A DNA stretch of 64,000 nt, taken from assembly GCA_035283185.1 (NCBI GenBank), contig DATEUJ010000183.1:15185-79184 (forward strand), in the 5' to 3' direction. Below the pieces are notes generated by a model. It was not told the origin of the DNA. It searched no databases and worked only from the letters and a program-made list of their open reading frames with translations. The stretch is from DASSFZ01 sp035283185 (lineage in GTDB: Bacteria; Chloroflexota; Anaerolineae; Fen-1058). The position numbers and the translations under genes are program-made. Below are positions 51,598 through 61,567 of the stretch, one piece after another (the stretch's first letter is position 1; every line of letters begins with the position of its first letter).

Positions 51598-52404
51598 ATG
51601 CCCAGCCCATTTCCCGGAATGGACCCCTATCTCGAAGAGCCGGCGCGTTGGCCGGACGTGCATCAGAGTCTCATCACGTATATTCGCGATGCGCTCCAGC
51701 CACAGGTGCGCCCGCGCTACTATGCCCGCATCGGCGAGCGGGTGTATATCTTGAACCCACCCCAGGCGCTGTACCCGGACATCATGCTCATCCAGCGCCC
51801 GCTCCGCGAGCCGGCTGCGGCAGCCGCCACGGCTTCGGCGAAAGCCAAGGCTGAAACGGCGCTGGACACGCCGACCATCCTCACCCTGCCCCCCGTCGAG
51901 CATCGTGAGCCTTTCGTGGAGATCGTCCACGCCAGCGGCGACGAAGTCGTGGCCGTCATCGAAGTGCTGAGTCCCACCAACAAAGCGCCCGGCGAAGGGC
52001 ATCAGCTCTATCGCCGCAAGCAGCAACACATCCTGGACAGCCCGGCTCATCTGATCGAGATCGATCTGCTGTCGGCGGGCCTGCTCACGGTTGCCATCTC
52101 GGAGGAGGGACTCACCTCGCTGCCGCCGCATCGCTACCTGGTCAGCGTGCAGCGCGCGCCCGACCGGTATCGCTTCGAAGTGTACCCGATCCCGCTCCAG
52201 CAGCGCCTGCCCCGCATGCGCATCCCACTGCGTGAGCCGGACCCCGATGTGGGCCTGGACTTGCAAGCGGTCTTCACGCAGAGCTACGACAACGGCGGAT
52301 ACGCCGATTTGATCGACTACCGGCGTCCACCATCGGCAGCGCTTTCAGAGGCGGAAGCTGCCTGGGTGGACGGCTTGCTGAAGGGTAAAGGACTGCGCGC
52401 CTGA
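51598..52404 (+). CDS. DUF4058 family protein, copy 1
   Basis: The 268-residue protein has the family start MPSPFPGMDPYLE...W.DVH. The core is PFVEIVHASGDEVVAVIEVLSPTNKAPGEGHQLYRRKQQ, followed by HLIEIDLLSAG. The E...EVLSPxNK...Y..K arrangement resembles a nuclease-like core, as in Uma2, but no function is known. I chose ATG 51598 (GAGGAG eight bases upstream, and matching copy 2). It carries a short Ala-rich insertion (about 80-92) absent from copy 2. Confidence 0.88.
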   Translation: MPSPFPGMDPYLEEPARWPDVHQSLITYIRDALQPQVRPRYYARIGERVYILNPPQALYPDIMLIQRPLREPAAAAATASAKAKAETALDTPTILTLPPVEHREPFVEIVHASGDEVVAVIEVLSPTNKAPGEGHQLYRRKQQHILDSPAHLIEIDLLSAGLLTVAISEEGLTSLPPHRYLVSVQRAPDRYRFEVYPIPLQQRLPRMRIPLREPDPDVGLDLQAVFTQSYDNGGYADLIDYRRPPSAALSEAEAAWVDGLLKGKGLRA

Positions 52405-52418
52405 CGCCGTACACGGCC

Positions 52419-52459
52419 AAGACTTCGGAAGTCTTTAAGACTTCCGAAGTCTGCAAGAC
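52419..52459. repeat. Double palindrome (AGACTTCGGAAGTCT)
   Basis: AGACTTC-G-GAAGTCT is followed by AGACTTC-C-GAAGTCT. Each is a perfect palindrome around one base, and the two are also complementary to each other. It lies between the DUF4058 gene and the next gene and may end transcription. Confidence 0.7.
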
Positions 52460-52470
52460 AGCCCGCCATC

Positions 52471-53097
52471 ATGTCAGCCAAACTCTGCCCGAAGGTCATC
52501 CTGGAAGGCACACGCCTCACGCTGAAGACCGAAATCGCCTTCGCCCTGAACGAGCACCCGCGCATCGTCGGCCCGCGCAAGTACCGCTACCATTCGCCGC
52601 TCGTTTCCGCCGAATGGTGCGCCTTCACGAACTTCCCGTGGGGACGCGGCCTGATCAACTTCGAGCCGCACGAAGAAGCGCTGGCGATGGAGACGTATCA
52701 CACCTGGGCGCGGTTGTTCGAGCTGCAGCGTTACTACTCGTGGATCGTCGACCGGTTTCACATCTCGACGCAGGCGTATCAATTGCGGGCGCGCGGCAAG
52801 CGTTACGACTTCAAGTGGCTCGAAAACCGCCTGCTGCCCCTGGGCTTCCGGCTCGTCTTCTGCGCGCGCACGCCGGAGTCCTTCGAAGCGGCCAGGGAAG
52901 AACGCCTGAAAGTCTCCGGCAATCCCTCTCAGTACGATGACCTTCAAGTGTTCGTGAGCGAGCAAGAGTTGATGCGGAGCTTGATCGAGGAATCGACGCT
53001 GCCAGCGCTGACCGTCGACATTTCAGACAGCAACGTTCCGAATGCCGTCGATAAGATCGCCGACTGGCTCGAACAAACAGGTGGACTGTACCTGTAG
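52471..53097 (+). CDS. Hypothetical protein, degenerate P-loop kinase-like
   Basis: The 208-residue protein starts KVILEGTRLTLKTEIAFALNEH, where the spacing recalls a Walker A loop (GxxxxGKT) but the second Gly is Leu. A middle segment WSWIVDRFHISTQAY-like (actual YYSWIVDRFHIS) resembles the DR region of thymidylate/deoxynucleoside kinases. The C-terminus PNAVDKIADWLEQTGGLYL fits a kinase end. It may be an inactive or modified nucleotide-kinase relative. I do not recognise a named family. Confidence 0.55.
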   Translation: MSAKLCPKVILEGTRLTLKTEIAFALNEHPRIVGPRKYRYHSPLVSAEWCAFTNFPWGRGLINFEPHEEALAMETYHTWARLFELQRYYSWIVDRFHISTQAYQLRARGKRYDFKWLENRLLPLGFRLVFCARTPESFEAAREERLKVSGNPSQYDDLQVFVSEQELMRSLIEESTLPALTVDISDSNVPNAVDKIADWLEQTGGLYL

Positions 53098-53117
53098 CAA
53101 CAACGTGATTCAGCCCA

Positions 53118-53160
53118 CCCCTTTGGAGTTTGAAGTTTGGATTTTGAAGTTTGAACTTCC
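53118..53160. repeat. Heptad tandem repeat (TTTGAAG/TTTGGAT)
   Basis: TTTGGAG, TTTGAAG, TTTGGAT, TTTGAAG, TTTGAAC lie between two convergent genes. The reverse complement of the same motif is found inside tal (20181). Confidence 0.7.
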
Positions 53161-53181
53161 TGCGATCCCCACCGACCCCCT

Positions 53182-54879
53182 TCACACCCTCGTCAGTTTC
53201 TTGTACTTGATGCGATGCGGCGTGTCGGCTTCGACGCCCAGCCGCCTGCGGCGATCGGTCTCATAGTCCGAGAAATTGCCTTTGTACCACACGACCTGGC
53301 TGTCGCCCTCGAACGCCAGCACGTGCGTGCAGATGCGGTCGAGGAACCAGCGGTCGTGGCTGACGATCACCGCGCAGCCGGCGAACTCGAGCAGCGCTTC
53401 TTCGAGCGCGCGCAGCGTGTTCACGTCGAGGTCATTCGTCGGCTCGTCGAGCAGCAGCACGTTCGCGCCTCGCTTCAGCATCTTGGCCAGTTGTACGCGG
53501 TTGCGCTCGCCGCCGGAGAGCGCCCCGACCTTCTTCTGCTGATCCGAGCCGAGGAAGTTGAAGCTGGCGACGTAGGCGCGCGAGTTCACGCGAAACGCGC
53601 GATAGCCCAGCGCGAGCGTCTCTTCGCCGCCGCTGATCTCTTCCCACACCGTCTTGTCGGGGTTCAGTGTGTCGCGATTTTGATCGATGGCGCCCAGCAC
53701 GACCGTCTCGCCGATCTTGAACGTTCCAGAATCAGGCTCCTCCGCTCCGACGATCATCCTGAGCAGCGTCGTCTTGCCTGCGCCGTTCGGACCGATCACG
53801 CCGACGATGCCGCCGGGTGGCAGCTCGAAGGTGAGGTTCTCGAACAGGGCATTGTCGCCGTACGCCTTCGACACGCCCTTCACCTCGACGACGATGTCAC
53901 CGAGGCGCGGCCCGGGCGGGATGTAGATCTCAAGCTCCTCGCGGCGCTTCTCGACTTCCTGGCTGAGCAGGTTGTTGTAGGCCGTGATGCGCGCCTTGCC
54001 TTTGGCCTGCCGCGCCTTAGGCGAGGCGTGAATCCACTCCAGCTCGCGCTCCAGCGTCTTGATGCGCTTGACGTCCGCCTTCTCTTCGAGCGCGAGCCGC
54101 TGCTGTTTTTGCTCCAGCCACGACGAGTAGTTGCCCTTCCACGGTATGCCGTAGCCGCGATCGAGCTCGAGGATCCAGCCCGCGACGTTGTCGAGAAAGT
54201 AGCGGTCGTGCGTCACGGCGATGACCGTGCCCTTGACCTGCTGCAAGTGCCGCTCGAGCCACGCCACCGACTCGGCGTCGAGGTGATTCGTCGGCTCGTC
54301 GAGGAGCAGGATGTCCGGCTCGGTGAGCAGCAGCCGGCACAGCGCGACGCGGCGGCGCTCTCCACCCGACAGCGTCGAGATCGGCGTGTCGCCCGGCGGG
54401 CAGCGCAGCGCGTTCATCGCCAGCTCGAGCCGGCTGTCGAGATTCCAGGCGTCGCGCTTATCCAGCTCCTCCTGCACGCGCCCCTGCTCTTCGATCAGCT
54501 TCTCCATCTCCTCCGGCGCCATGTCCCCGGCGAAGCGATTGTTGATCTCGTCGTACTTCGCCAGCAGATCGACGATCGGCTGCACGGCCTGCTCGACCAC
54601 CTGCCTGACCGTCTTGTCCGGATCGAGCTGCGGCTCCTGCTCCAGCATGCCCGTGGTGTAGCCTTTGGTCAGCATCGTCACGCCGACGTAGTCCTGATCG
54701 ACGCCGGCCATGATGCGCAGCAGCGTGCTCTTGCCCGCGCCGTTCAGGCCGAGCACGCCGATCTTCGCGCCGTAGAAGAAGCCAAGCGAGATGTCGCGCA
54801 GCACCTGTTTATTCGGCGGGTAGATCTTTCCGACGCGCACCATTGAGTAAATGATTTGCTCGCTCACGCGACCCCCCAT
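53182..54879 (-). CDS. ettA: ABC-F translational throttle EttA
   Basis: The 565-residue ribosome-associated ABC-F ATPase has tandem NBDs: Walker A GLNGAGKS and GPNGAGKT, LSGGERRR and LSGGERNR, and DEPTNHLDAES and DEPTNDLDVNT. The start YSMVRVGKIYPPNKQVLRDISLGFF and the arm between NBDs match EttA, which gates translation by ADP/ATP ratio at the ribosomal E site. ATG 54879 is chosen; the GTG at 54867 fits E. coli EttA length slightly better. A TATAAT lies about 40 nt upstream. Confidence 0.95.
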   Translation of the reverse strand: MGGRVSEQIIYSMVRVGKIYPPNKQVLRDISLGFFYGAKIGVLGLNGAGKSTLLRIMAGVDQDYVGVTMLTKGYTTGMLEQEPQLDPDKTVRQVVEQAVQPIVDLLAKYDEINNRFAGDMAPEEMEKLIEEQGRVQEELDKRDAWNLDSRLELAMNALRCPPGDTPISTLSGGERRRVALCRLLLTEPDILLLDEPTNHLDAESVAWLERHLQQVKGTVIAVTHDRYFLDNVAGWILELDRGYGIPWKGNYSSWLEQKQQRLALEEKADVKRIKTLERELEWIHASPKARQAKGKARITAYNNLLSQEVEKRREELEIYIPPGPRLGDIVVEVKGVSKAYGDNALFENLTFELPPGGIVGVIGPNGAGKTTLLRMIVGAEEPDSGTFKIGETVVLGAIDQNRDTLNPDKTVWEEISGGEETLALGYRAFRVNSRAYVASFNFLGSDQQKKVGALSGGERNRVQLAKMLKRGANVLLLDEPTNDLDVNTLRALEEALLEFAGCAVIVSHDRWFLDRICTHVLAFEGDSQVVWYKGNFSDYETDRRRRLGVEADTPHRIKYKKLTRV

Positions 54880-54916
54880 CGCTGACTGCGAAGAACTTGT
54901 GACGGATTCGGGGTTG

Positions 54917-54922
54917 ATTATA
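54917..54922 (-). promoter_or_regulatory. -10 box for ettA
   Basis: TATAAT on the - strand, 37 nt before the ATG at 54879; the -35 is weak. Confidence 0.4.
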
Positions 54923-54958
54923 GCCGATGATGGGAGAAGCGCGGGGCCGTTGCGAGGC

Positions 54959-55014
54959 ATGTCCAGCCGCATCGCATCGCGATACGATCTCATGAACCGG
55001 CTGATGACTGCCGG
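54959..55014 (+). pseudogene. Fragment of the menG/ubiE 5' region
   Basis: The frame encodes MSSRIASRYDLMNRLMTAG, matching residues 16-34 of the intact menG at 61568 (MFARIASRYDLMNRLMTAG) at 17 of 19 positions. The nucleotide differences are mostly silent. The match stops at the start of the promoter for DUF4058 copy 2. This is a broken second methyltransferase gene. Confidence 0.75.
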
Positions 55015-55054
55015 AGTGGAATTATGCTATACTCTTATTAGGAGAAGCACGGCG

Positions 55055-55843
55055 ATGCCCAGTCCATTTCCCGGAATGGACCCCTATCTCGAAGAGCCGG
55101 CGCGTTGGCCGGATGTGCATCAGAGGCTGATCACCTATATTGCCGACGCGCTCCAGCCGCAAGTGCGCCCGCGCTACTATGCCCGCATCGGCGAGCGCGT
55201 GTATATCTTGAACCCGCCCCAGGCGCTGTACCTGGACATCATGCTGATCCAGCGCCCGCTCCGCGAGCCGGCCACGGCGAAAGCCGAGGCCGAAACGGCG
55301 CTGGACACGCCGACCATCCTCACCCTGCCCCCCGTCGAGCAGCGTGAGCCTTTCGTGGAAATCGTTCATGCCGGCGGCGATGAGGTCGTGGCCGTCATCG
55401 AAGTGCTGAGTCCCACCAACAAAGCGCCTGGCGAAGGCCATCAGCTCTATCACCGCAAGCAGCAACACATTCTGGACAGCCCGGCTCATCTGATCGAGAT
55501 CGATCTGCTGTCGGCGGGCTTGCTCACGGTTGCCATCTCCCAGGAGGGACTCGCGTCGCTGCCGCCACATCGGTATTTGACCAGCGTGCAGCGCGCGCCC
55601 GATCGGTATCGCTTCGAGGTATACCCGCTCCCACTCCAACAGCGCCTGCCCCGCGTGCGCATCCCGCTGCGCGAGCCGGATCCCGACGTGGGTCTGGACT
55701 TGCAAGCGGTCTTCACGCAATGCTACGACAACGGCGGATACGCCGATTTGATCGACTACCGGCGCCCGCCATCGGCGGCGCTTTCACAGGCGGAAGCCGC
55801 CTGGCTGGACGGCCTGCTGAAGGGTAAAGGACTGCGCGCCTGA
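55055..55843 (+). CDS. DUF4058 family protein, copy 2
   Basis: The 262-residue protein is over 90% identical to copy 1 by eye, down to the last residues (AWLDGLLKGKGLRA). The shared region also includes the 20 nt holding the promoter. ATG 55055 follows AGGAG. A Phd-like antitoxin gene begins one base after its stop, so the two are coupled; copy 1 has no such partner. Confidence 0.88.
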   Translation: MPSPFPGMDPYLEEPARWPDVHQRLITYIADALQPQVRPRYYARIGERVYILNPPQALYLDIMLIQRPLREPATAKAEAETALDTPTILTLPPVEQREPFVEIVHAGGDEVVAVIEVLSPTNKAPGEGHQLYHRKQQHILDSPAHLIEIDLLSAGLLTVAISQEGLASLPPHRYLTSVQRAPDRYRFEVYPLPLQQRLPRVRIPLREPDPDVGLDLQAVFTQCYDNGGYADLIDYRRPPSAALSQAEAAWLDGLLKGKGLRA

Positions 55844-55844
55844 G

Positions 55845-56114
55845 GTGAAACTGACAACCGTCGCGCTAGAACAAGATAAGCTGACGCTTCGGGACCTGGC
55901 CAAATTGGCACAGAATGGTCCAGTGTTGGTTACCGAACACGGTCAACCGGTTATCGCCGTCATTGCGTTGGATGAATCCGAGGCCGAAGCGTGGTTGATG
56001 GGTCAGAGTGAGGAATTGATGGAGATCGTCGAGCAGTCGCGCCGACGATTGCGAGACGAAGGCGGCCTATCGCTGGAAGAGATGCGGCAGGAGTTGGGAC
56101 TACCGAACGACTGA
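55845..56114 (+). CDS. Phd/YefM-like antitoxin
   Basis: The 89-residue protein begins LTLRDLAKLAQNGPVLVTEHGQPVIAVIALDE, the prevent-host-death fold: a helix at the DNA-binding end, then a strand with GxPVxxxxxL. An acidic helical C-terminus follows (SRRRLRDEGGLSLEEMRQELGL). It normally neutralises a Doc or RelE toxin, but no toxin gene adjoins. GTG start, translationally coupled to the DUF4058 gene. Confidence 0.82.
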   Translation: MKLTTVALEQDKLTLRDLAKLAQNGPVLVTEHGQPVIAVIALDESEAEAWLMGQSEELMEIVEQSRRRLRDEGGLSLEEMRQELGLPND

Positions 56115-56126
56115 AGAACACGAGAA

Positions 56127-56155
56127 CCTCCCGAAGGCCCTGAGCTTTCGGGAGG
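56127..56155. terminator. Hairpin terminator between convergent genes
   Basis: CCTCCCGAA (56127-56135) pairs with TTCGGGAGG (56147-56155). It lies between the antitoxin gene and the converging permease gene. No strong T-run. Confidence 0.6.
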
Positions 56156-56160
56156 CTCGC

Positions 56161-57069
56161 TTACTCGCGCCGATACGGCTTCAATAGTGCCGCCGGGTAT
56201 GACGCATTCCGCCCGGCCACGGCCAGCGCCAGGATCGTGACCAGATACGGCAGCGCGAGCAGCGCCTGGTAAGGAATGTCAACTCCCTCCGCCTGAAGCC
56301 GCAACTGCAACACCGAGAGCGCGCCGAACAGCAACGCGGCGCCGAACACCCTGAACGCCTGCCAGTTCCCGAAGATCACCAATGCGATCGCCACCCAGCC
56401 GCGCCCGGCGACGATGCCAAAGGTGAACGTGCCGAGCTGCGCGAGCGACAGGAACGCGCCGCCGATGGCCATCAGCGCGCCGCCGAGCATCAGCGCCGCA
56501 TAGCGCACGCGGAACACGTTGACGCCGGCCGTGTCGGCTGCCTCGGGGTTCTCGCCGACGGCGCGCAGCTTCAGGCCGAACGTCGTCCGGCGCAGCACCC
56601 ACCACGTCAACGGCACGAGCGCCAGCACGGCGTAGGTCAGACCATATTGCTTGAACAGAGGCGCGAGCGGGCCGAAAATGGCAGGCGGCTCGATCAGGGG
56701 AAACGCGGGGCTTTTCGGCTGCACCGAAGGCGCACCGAACGTCAGGCGGTAGATGAACAGCGCCAGCCCGCTCGCCAGCAGCGTCGTGCCCAGGCCCGAT
56801 ACGTGCTGGTTGAGGCCGAGTCTGACTGTCAATAGCGCCATCAACGCGCCGAACAGCACGCCGGCGATAATCGCCGCCAGCAGCCCCAGCCAGACCGACT
56901 GGCTCACGTAGGAGACGAGGAAACCGGCAAGCGCGCCGATGAACATCGTCCCCTCGATGCCGAGGTTCAGAATGCCCGCCCGCTCGCAGTACAGCTCGCC
57001 CAGCGCTGCGAACAGGATCGGCGTCGCCACGCGCAACGTTGCCGCCGCCAGGTCGATCATAACGTCCAT
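56161..57069 (-). CDS. ABC importer permease, BMP-type (system 3, second permease)
   Basis: The 302-residue permease has FAALGELYCERAGILNLGIEGTMF at the N-terminus and GRGWVAIALVIFGNWQAF near the C-terminus. Both are signatures of the second permease of BMP-type importers. It is last in an operon led by a cytosine deaminase. Confidence 0.92.
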   Translation of the reverse strand: MDVMIDLAAATLRVATPILFAALGELYCERAGILNLGIEGTMFIGALAGFLVSYVSQSVWLGLLAAIIAGVLFGALMALLTVRLGLNQHVSGLGTTLLASGLALFIYRLTFGAPSVQPKSPAFPLIEPPAIFGPLAPLFKQYGLTYAVLALVPLTWWVLRRTTFGLKLRAVGENPEAADTAGVNVFRVRYAALMLGGALMAIGGAFLSLAQLGTFTFGIVAGRGWVAIALVIFGNWQAFRVFGAALLFGALSVLQLRLQAEGVDIPYQALLALPYLVTILALAVAGRNASYPAALLKPYRRE

Positions 57070-57097
57070 GATGCCGTAGCCTTCCGCCTTAACAAAA

Positions 57098-57165
57098 CGT
57101 AATTGGTAATTGATTACGCAGATTCGACCTTATCCGCGTGTGTCTGCCTGCTCTGCGTCTGTGTC
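57098..57165. repeat. Short tandem repeats at a permease 3' end
   Basis: GTAATTGGTAATTGATTACG (7-nt units) is followed by a GTGTGTCTGC/TCTGCGTC run. The run encodes the last residues (RTQTQSRQTHADK) of the preceding permease on the - strand. Confidence 0.55.
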
Positions 57166-58217
57166 CGAGAAATCTTCAGCCGGAAGCGGGTCAGCAGCAG
57201 TAGCGCCAGCATCGCCAGCAAGAGCGTCGCCTGCACGACGTCGCCCAGGTAGCTCGGCACGCCCAGCGCGCGGCTCACCTCCTGCGCGCCGGTGAGAACC
57301 AGGCCGATGAACACAGCGGACAGTCCCACCCCGATCGGGTTCAAGCCGCCGAGCGTCGCGACGACGATGCCCGAGTAGCCGTAGCCGGGCGAGATGCTCT
57401 CGATCAAATGATAGTGAATACCGGCGACCTCGCCCGCGCCCGCGATGCCGGCGATGCCGCCGCTGACGAGCGCGGCGATCAGCGTCGTGCGAGCGACGTC
57501 GATGCCCATGAAACGCGCGGCGTCGCGACCCAGCCCCACGGCGCGCATGCGTAGGCCCAGCGCGGTGCGCCACAGCACCCAACCGAACGCGGCAGCCGCC
57601 ACGACGCCGACCAACGCGCCCAGGTGCAGCCGCGAGCGAGCGAGCAGCACGGGGAAATGCGCGCTCGCTGCGATCTCCGGCGACTGCGGCCACTGGCTGA
57701 TCGGGTCGCGCCACGGCCCGTTGAGCAGCGCGCCGGCGAAGAACACGATCACCGAGTTGAGCAGCAGCGTCGTCACGACTTCGTCGACGTTCAAGCGCGC
57801 CTTCAGCCAGGCCGGCGGCAGCGCCCACAGCATGCCGGCCGCGAAGCCGGCGATCAACATGAGCGGGACGGCCACCATTGCCGGCGCGCCGATCAACCGC
57901 GGGCCGAGCCACGCGGCCGCGATCGCGCCTGCGTACAGTTGCCCCTCCACGCCGATATTGAAGTAGCCGGCGACGAAGGCGAACGCAACCGCCACGCCGG
58001 CGAGCAGCAGCGGCGTCGACTTCACCAGGATTTCGATCGCCGTCGAACGGGCGGTGAATGGCTCGACCAGGAAGTAATAAAAGGCCTCGAGCGGGTTAGC
58101 CCGCGCCAGCAGCACGAGCACGGCGGTGAGAACGAACGTGACGAGCACCGCCAGGATCGGGATCAGCCCGCGCTGCCACGCGGGTGCTCCCCCCGCTTCG
58201 AGCCTAAACCTCAGCAT
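57114..58217 (-). CDS. ABC importer permease, BMP-type (system 3, first permease)
   Basis: The 367-residue protein has the family signature FAFVAGYFNIGVEGQLYAGAIAAAW and a late LVSGGIAGIAGAGEVAGIHYHLI. I chose ATG 58217; a TTG at 58247 is possible. The extreme C-terminus is encoded by repeat DNA, as in system 1. Confidence 0.9.
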   Translation of the reverse strand: MLRFRLEAGGAPAWQRGLIPILAVLVTFVLTAVLVLLARANPLEAFYYFLVEPFTARSTAIEILVKSTPLLLAGVAVAFAFVAGYFNIGVEGQLYAGAIAAAWLGPRLIGAPAMVAVPLMLIAGFAAGMLWALPPAWLKARLNVDEVVTTLLLNSVIVFFAGALLNGPWRDPISQWPQSPEIAASAHFPVLLARSRLHLGALVGVVAAAAFGWVLWRTALGLRMRAVGLGRDAARFMGIDVARTTLIAALVSGGIAGIAGAGEVAGIHYHLIESISPGYGYSGIVVATLGGLNPIGVGLSAVFIGLVLTGAQEVSRALGVPSYLGDVVQATLLLAMLALLLLTRFRLKISRTQTQSRQTHADKVESA

Positions 58218-58252
58218 TCTGCTTCGTTCTTTCTCTACCGACAGCAATCCAC

Positions 58253-58318
58253 CAATTACCGATAACCGATTACTGACAACTGATTACTGACAACTGATTA
58301 CTGATCACCGCCAACCGT

Positions 58319-58324
<6 letters not shown>
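58253..58324. repeat. Heptad tandem repeat (ATTACTG/ACAACTG)
   Basis: Ten 7-nt units: ATTACCG, ATAACCG, ATTACTG, ACAACTG, ATTACTG, ACAACTG, ATTACTG, ATCACCG, CCAACCG, TCTACTG. It is the longest and cleanest heptad run in the window, and it runs into the ATPase stop. Confidence 0.85.
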
Positions 58325-59860
<1,536 letters not shown>

Positions 59861-59872
59861 GGTTCTCACAAA

Positions 59873-59930
59873 AGAAACCCGGTTTCCCGAAGGCCCCGAA
59901 CGAAGTGAGGGGGTAGGAAACCGGGTTTCT
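59873..59930. repeat. Long perfect inverted repeat between binding-protein and ATPase genes (system 3)
   Basis: AGAAACCCGGTTTCC (59873-59887) pairs perfectly with GGAAACCGGGTTTCT (59916-59930). The 28-nt loop itself contains CCCCGAACGAAGTGAGGGGG. It fills the gap between the two genes. It matches the position of hairpins in systems 1 and 2. Confidence 0.85.
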
Positions 59931-59939
59931 CCAGCTTTG

Positions 59940-61028
59940 TTATTCGCCGGTCGGCGCGCTTTCGCTGATGTCGACGCGGAACAGGCCAGACTTGATCGCC
60001 TGCTCTTTGTCCTGCACGAGTTTGACCACGTCGGCGGGCAGCTTCTGGTCCCAGCCGTGCCAGGGCGCCAGCGACGCGCCGCCCTTCGCGTACATCGAGA
60101 AGTCCTTCAGGTCCTGGGCCGTGTAGGTGCCGCCAGCGACCTGCGCGATCACGTACTGCACGGTGGGGTTCATGTTCCACACCGGGCCGCTGACGACGGT
60201 GTCGGGCGCCAGGCTATTCTGATCGCTCATATTGCCGAAGGCCAGCAGATCGTTCTCTTGGGCAGCCTCGATCACGCCGAAGCGCTCGGCGTACAGCACG
60301 TCGGCCCCGGCGGCGACTTGAGCCAGCGCCGCTTCCTTGGCCGCGGCCGGGTCGAACCAGGAATTGATGAAGGAGACTTTCACCTTCACGTTCGGGTTCG
60401 CCTCCTTCGCGCCCTGAGTGAAGGCATTGATCAGGCGGTTGACCTCGGGCACAGGAAAGCCGCCGACCACGCCCACCGAATTGGACTTCGTCATCTTGCC
60501 TGCGATCAGGCCGACCAGGTAAGCCGGCTCGTGGATCCAGTTGTCGAACACGGACAGGTTCGGCTCCGACGGGCCGAGACCCGAGCCGAAGACGAAGGCG
60601 ATCTCCGGAAACTCAGCGGCGACGCGGCGCACCGCCTCTTCGTTGCCGAAGGCGTCGCCGAAAATCATGTCCGGCTTATCCTGCTCGGCGACCTGGCGCA
60701 GCACTCTCTCCATGTCGCCCGCGTAGCCGATATTATCCTGCCACTTGTATTCGATCTGGCCCTTGCTCTGGGCTTCCTGCAAGGCCGAGTGGATCACGCC
60801 GTCCCACGGCTCTTCAATCGGCGTGGCGAAAGCGCCGAACACCTTCAGCACCTTCGGCCCGGCCGGCGTGGGCGTGACCTCTACGATCTTCTCCATGACC
60901 TCCGCGGGCTGCGTGACTACCACAGTCTCTCGTATGATCTCTGGAGTTGCGGCCGTCGTCTGGCAGGCGGAAAGGAAGACGGCCACGAGCAGCAGCGAAA
61001 CGACGAGAACACGATGCTGAGCAGTCAT
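59940..61028 (-). CDS. BMP family lipoprotein (system 3 binding protein)
   Basis: The 362-residue lipoprotein (lipobox LSAC) has a BMP domain: KVFGAFATPIEEPWDGVIHSAL, DMIFGDAFGNEEAVRRVA and SNSVGVVGGFPVPEVNRLINAF. ATG 61028 follows AAGGAGGAG. It is just downstream of a cytosine deaminase gene, so cytosine or a related pyrimidine is the likely ligand (inference). Confidence 0.9.
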   Translation of the reverse strand: MTAQHRVLVVSLLLVAVFLSACQTTAATPEIIRETVVVTQPAEVMEKIVEVTPTPAGPKVLKVFGAFATPIEEPWDGVIHSALQEAQSKGQIEYKWQDNIGYAGDMERVLRQVAEQDKPDMIFGDAFGNEEAVRRVAAEFPEIAFVFGSGLGPSEPNLSVFDNWIHEPAYLVGLIAGKMTKSNSVGVVGGFPVPEVNRLINAFTQGAKEANPNVKVKVSFINSWFDPAAAKEAALAQVAAGADVLYAERFGVIEAAQENDLLAFGNMSDQNSLAPDTVVSGPVWNMNPTVQYVIAQVAGGTYTAQDLKDFSMYAKGGASLAPWHGWDQKLPADVVKLVQDKEQAIKSGLFRVDISESAPTGE

Positions 61029-61047
61029 TTTCTCCTCCTTGATTTTG

Positions 61048-61488
61048 TCATTCACCGATGTCTTCGGCCCACAATTCCGGATGGACCTGGACGAACGTCG
61101 CCAGCATGTCGATACATTCCTGCGAGTGGAGATCGATCACCTTGACGCCGTTCTCTTCCAGCCAGCGCATGCCGCCCTGGAAGTTGACCGACTCGCCGAC
61201 GACGAGCGTGCCGATGTTGAACTGGCGGATCAGCCCGCTGCAATACCAGCACGGCGCGAGCGTGGTGACCATGATCTTGTCGCGGTAGCCGCGCTGTCGC
61301 CCGGCGTTGCGAAAGGCATCTGTCTCGCCGTGCATCGACGGGTCGTCCTGCTGCACGCGGCGATTGTGCCCGCGCCCCAGGATGCGGCCCTGCTGATCGG
61401 CCAGGCACGCGCCGATGGGGATGCCGCCTTCGGACAGACCGATCTTGGCTTCTTCGATCGCGACTTGAAGCAACTGAGTATAATCCAT
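61048..61488 (-). CDS. Cytosine deaminase of the yeast FCY1 type
   Basis: The 146-residue protein aligns with Saccharomyces FCY1 throughout. It has GGIPIGACL, GRGHNRR (Asn42), the zinc motif HGE (His53, Glu55) and LAPCWYC (Cys80, Cys83). VGESVNF (Phe103) and the C-terminal ELWAEDIGE (Trp140, Asp143) match FCY1's substrate-capping W...ED end. It should convert cytosine to uracil and ammonia. It is unrelated in fold to bacterial CodA. It is first in the operon with the system 3 importer. Confidence 0.9.
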   Translation of the reverse strand: MDYTQLLQVAIEEAKIGLSEGGIPIGACLADQQGRILGRGHNRRVQQDDPSMHGETDAFRNAGRQRGYRDKIMVTTLAPCWYCSGLIRQFNIGTLVVGESVNFQGGMRWLEENGVKVIDLHSQECIDMLATFVQVHPELWAEDIGE

Positions 61489-61515
61489 ATTGGCTCCGGC
61501 TGAGGGGGATGCCCT

Positions 61516-61545
61516 ATTATACGTGACAATTGGCGAGCACGACAA
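61516..61545 (-). promoter_or_regulatory. Promoter of the cytosine deaminase-importer operon
   Basis: On the - strand: TTGTCG (61545-61540), 18-nt spacer, TATAAT (61521-61516). The leader to ATG 61488 is about 22 nt. Confidence 0.6.
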
Positions 61546-61567
61546 GTCAACCAGGCGCACGAAAAGC

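Noticed and set aside
53215..54846. 543-residue open frame on the + strand
   Set aside because: Antisense to ettA, with no recognisable motif.
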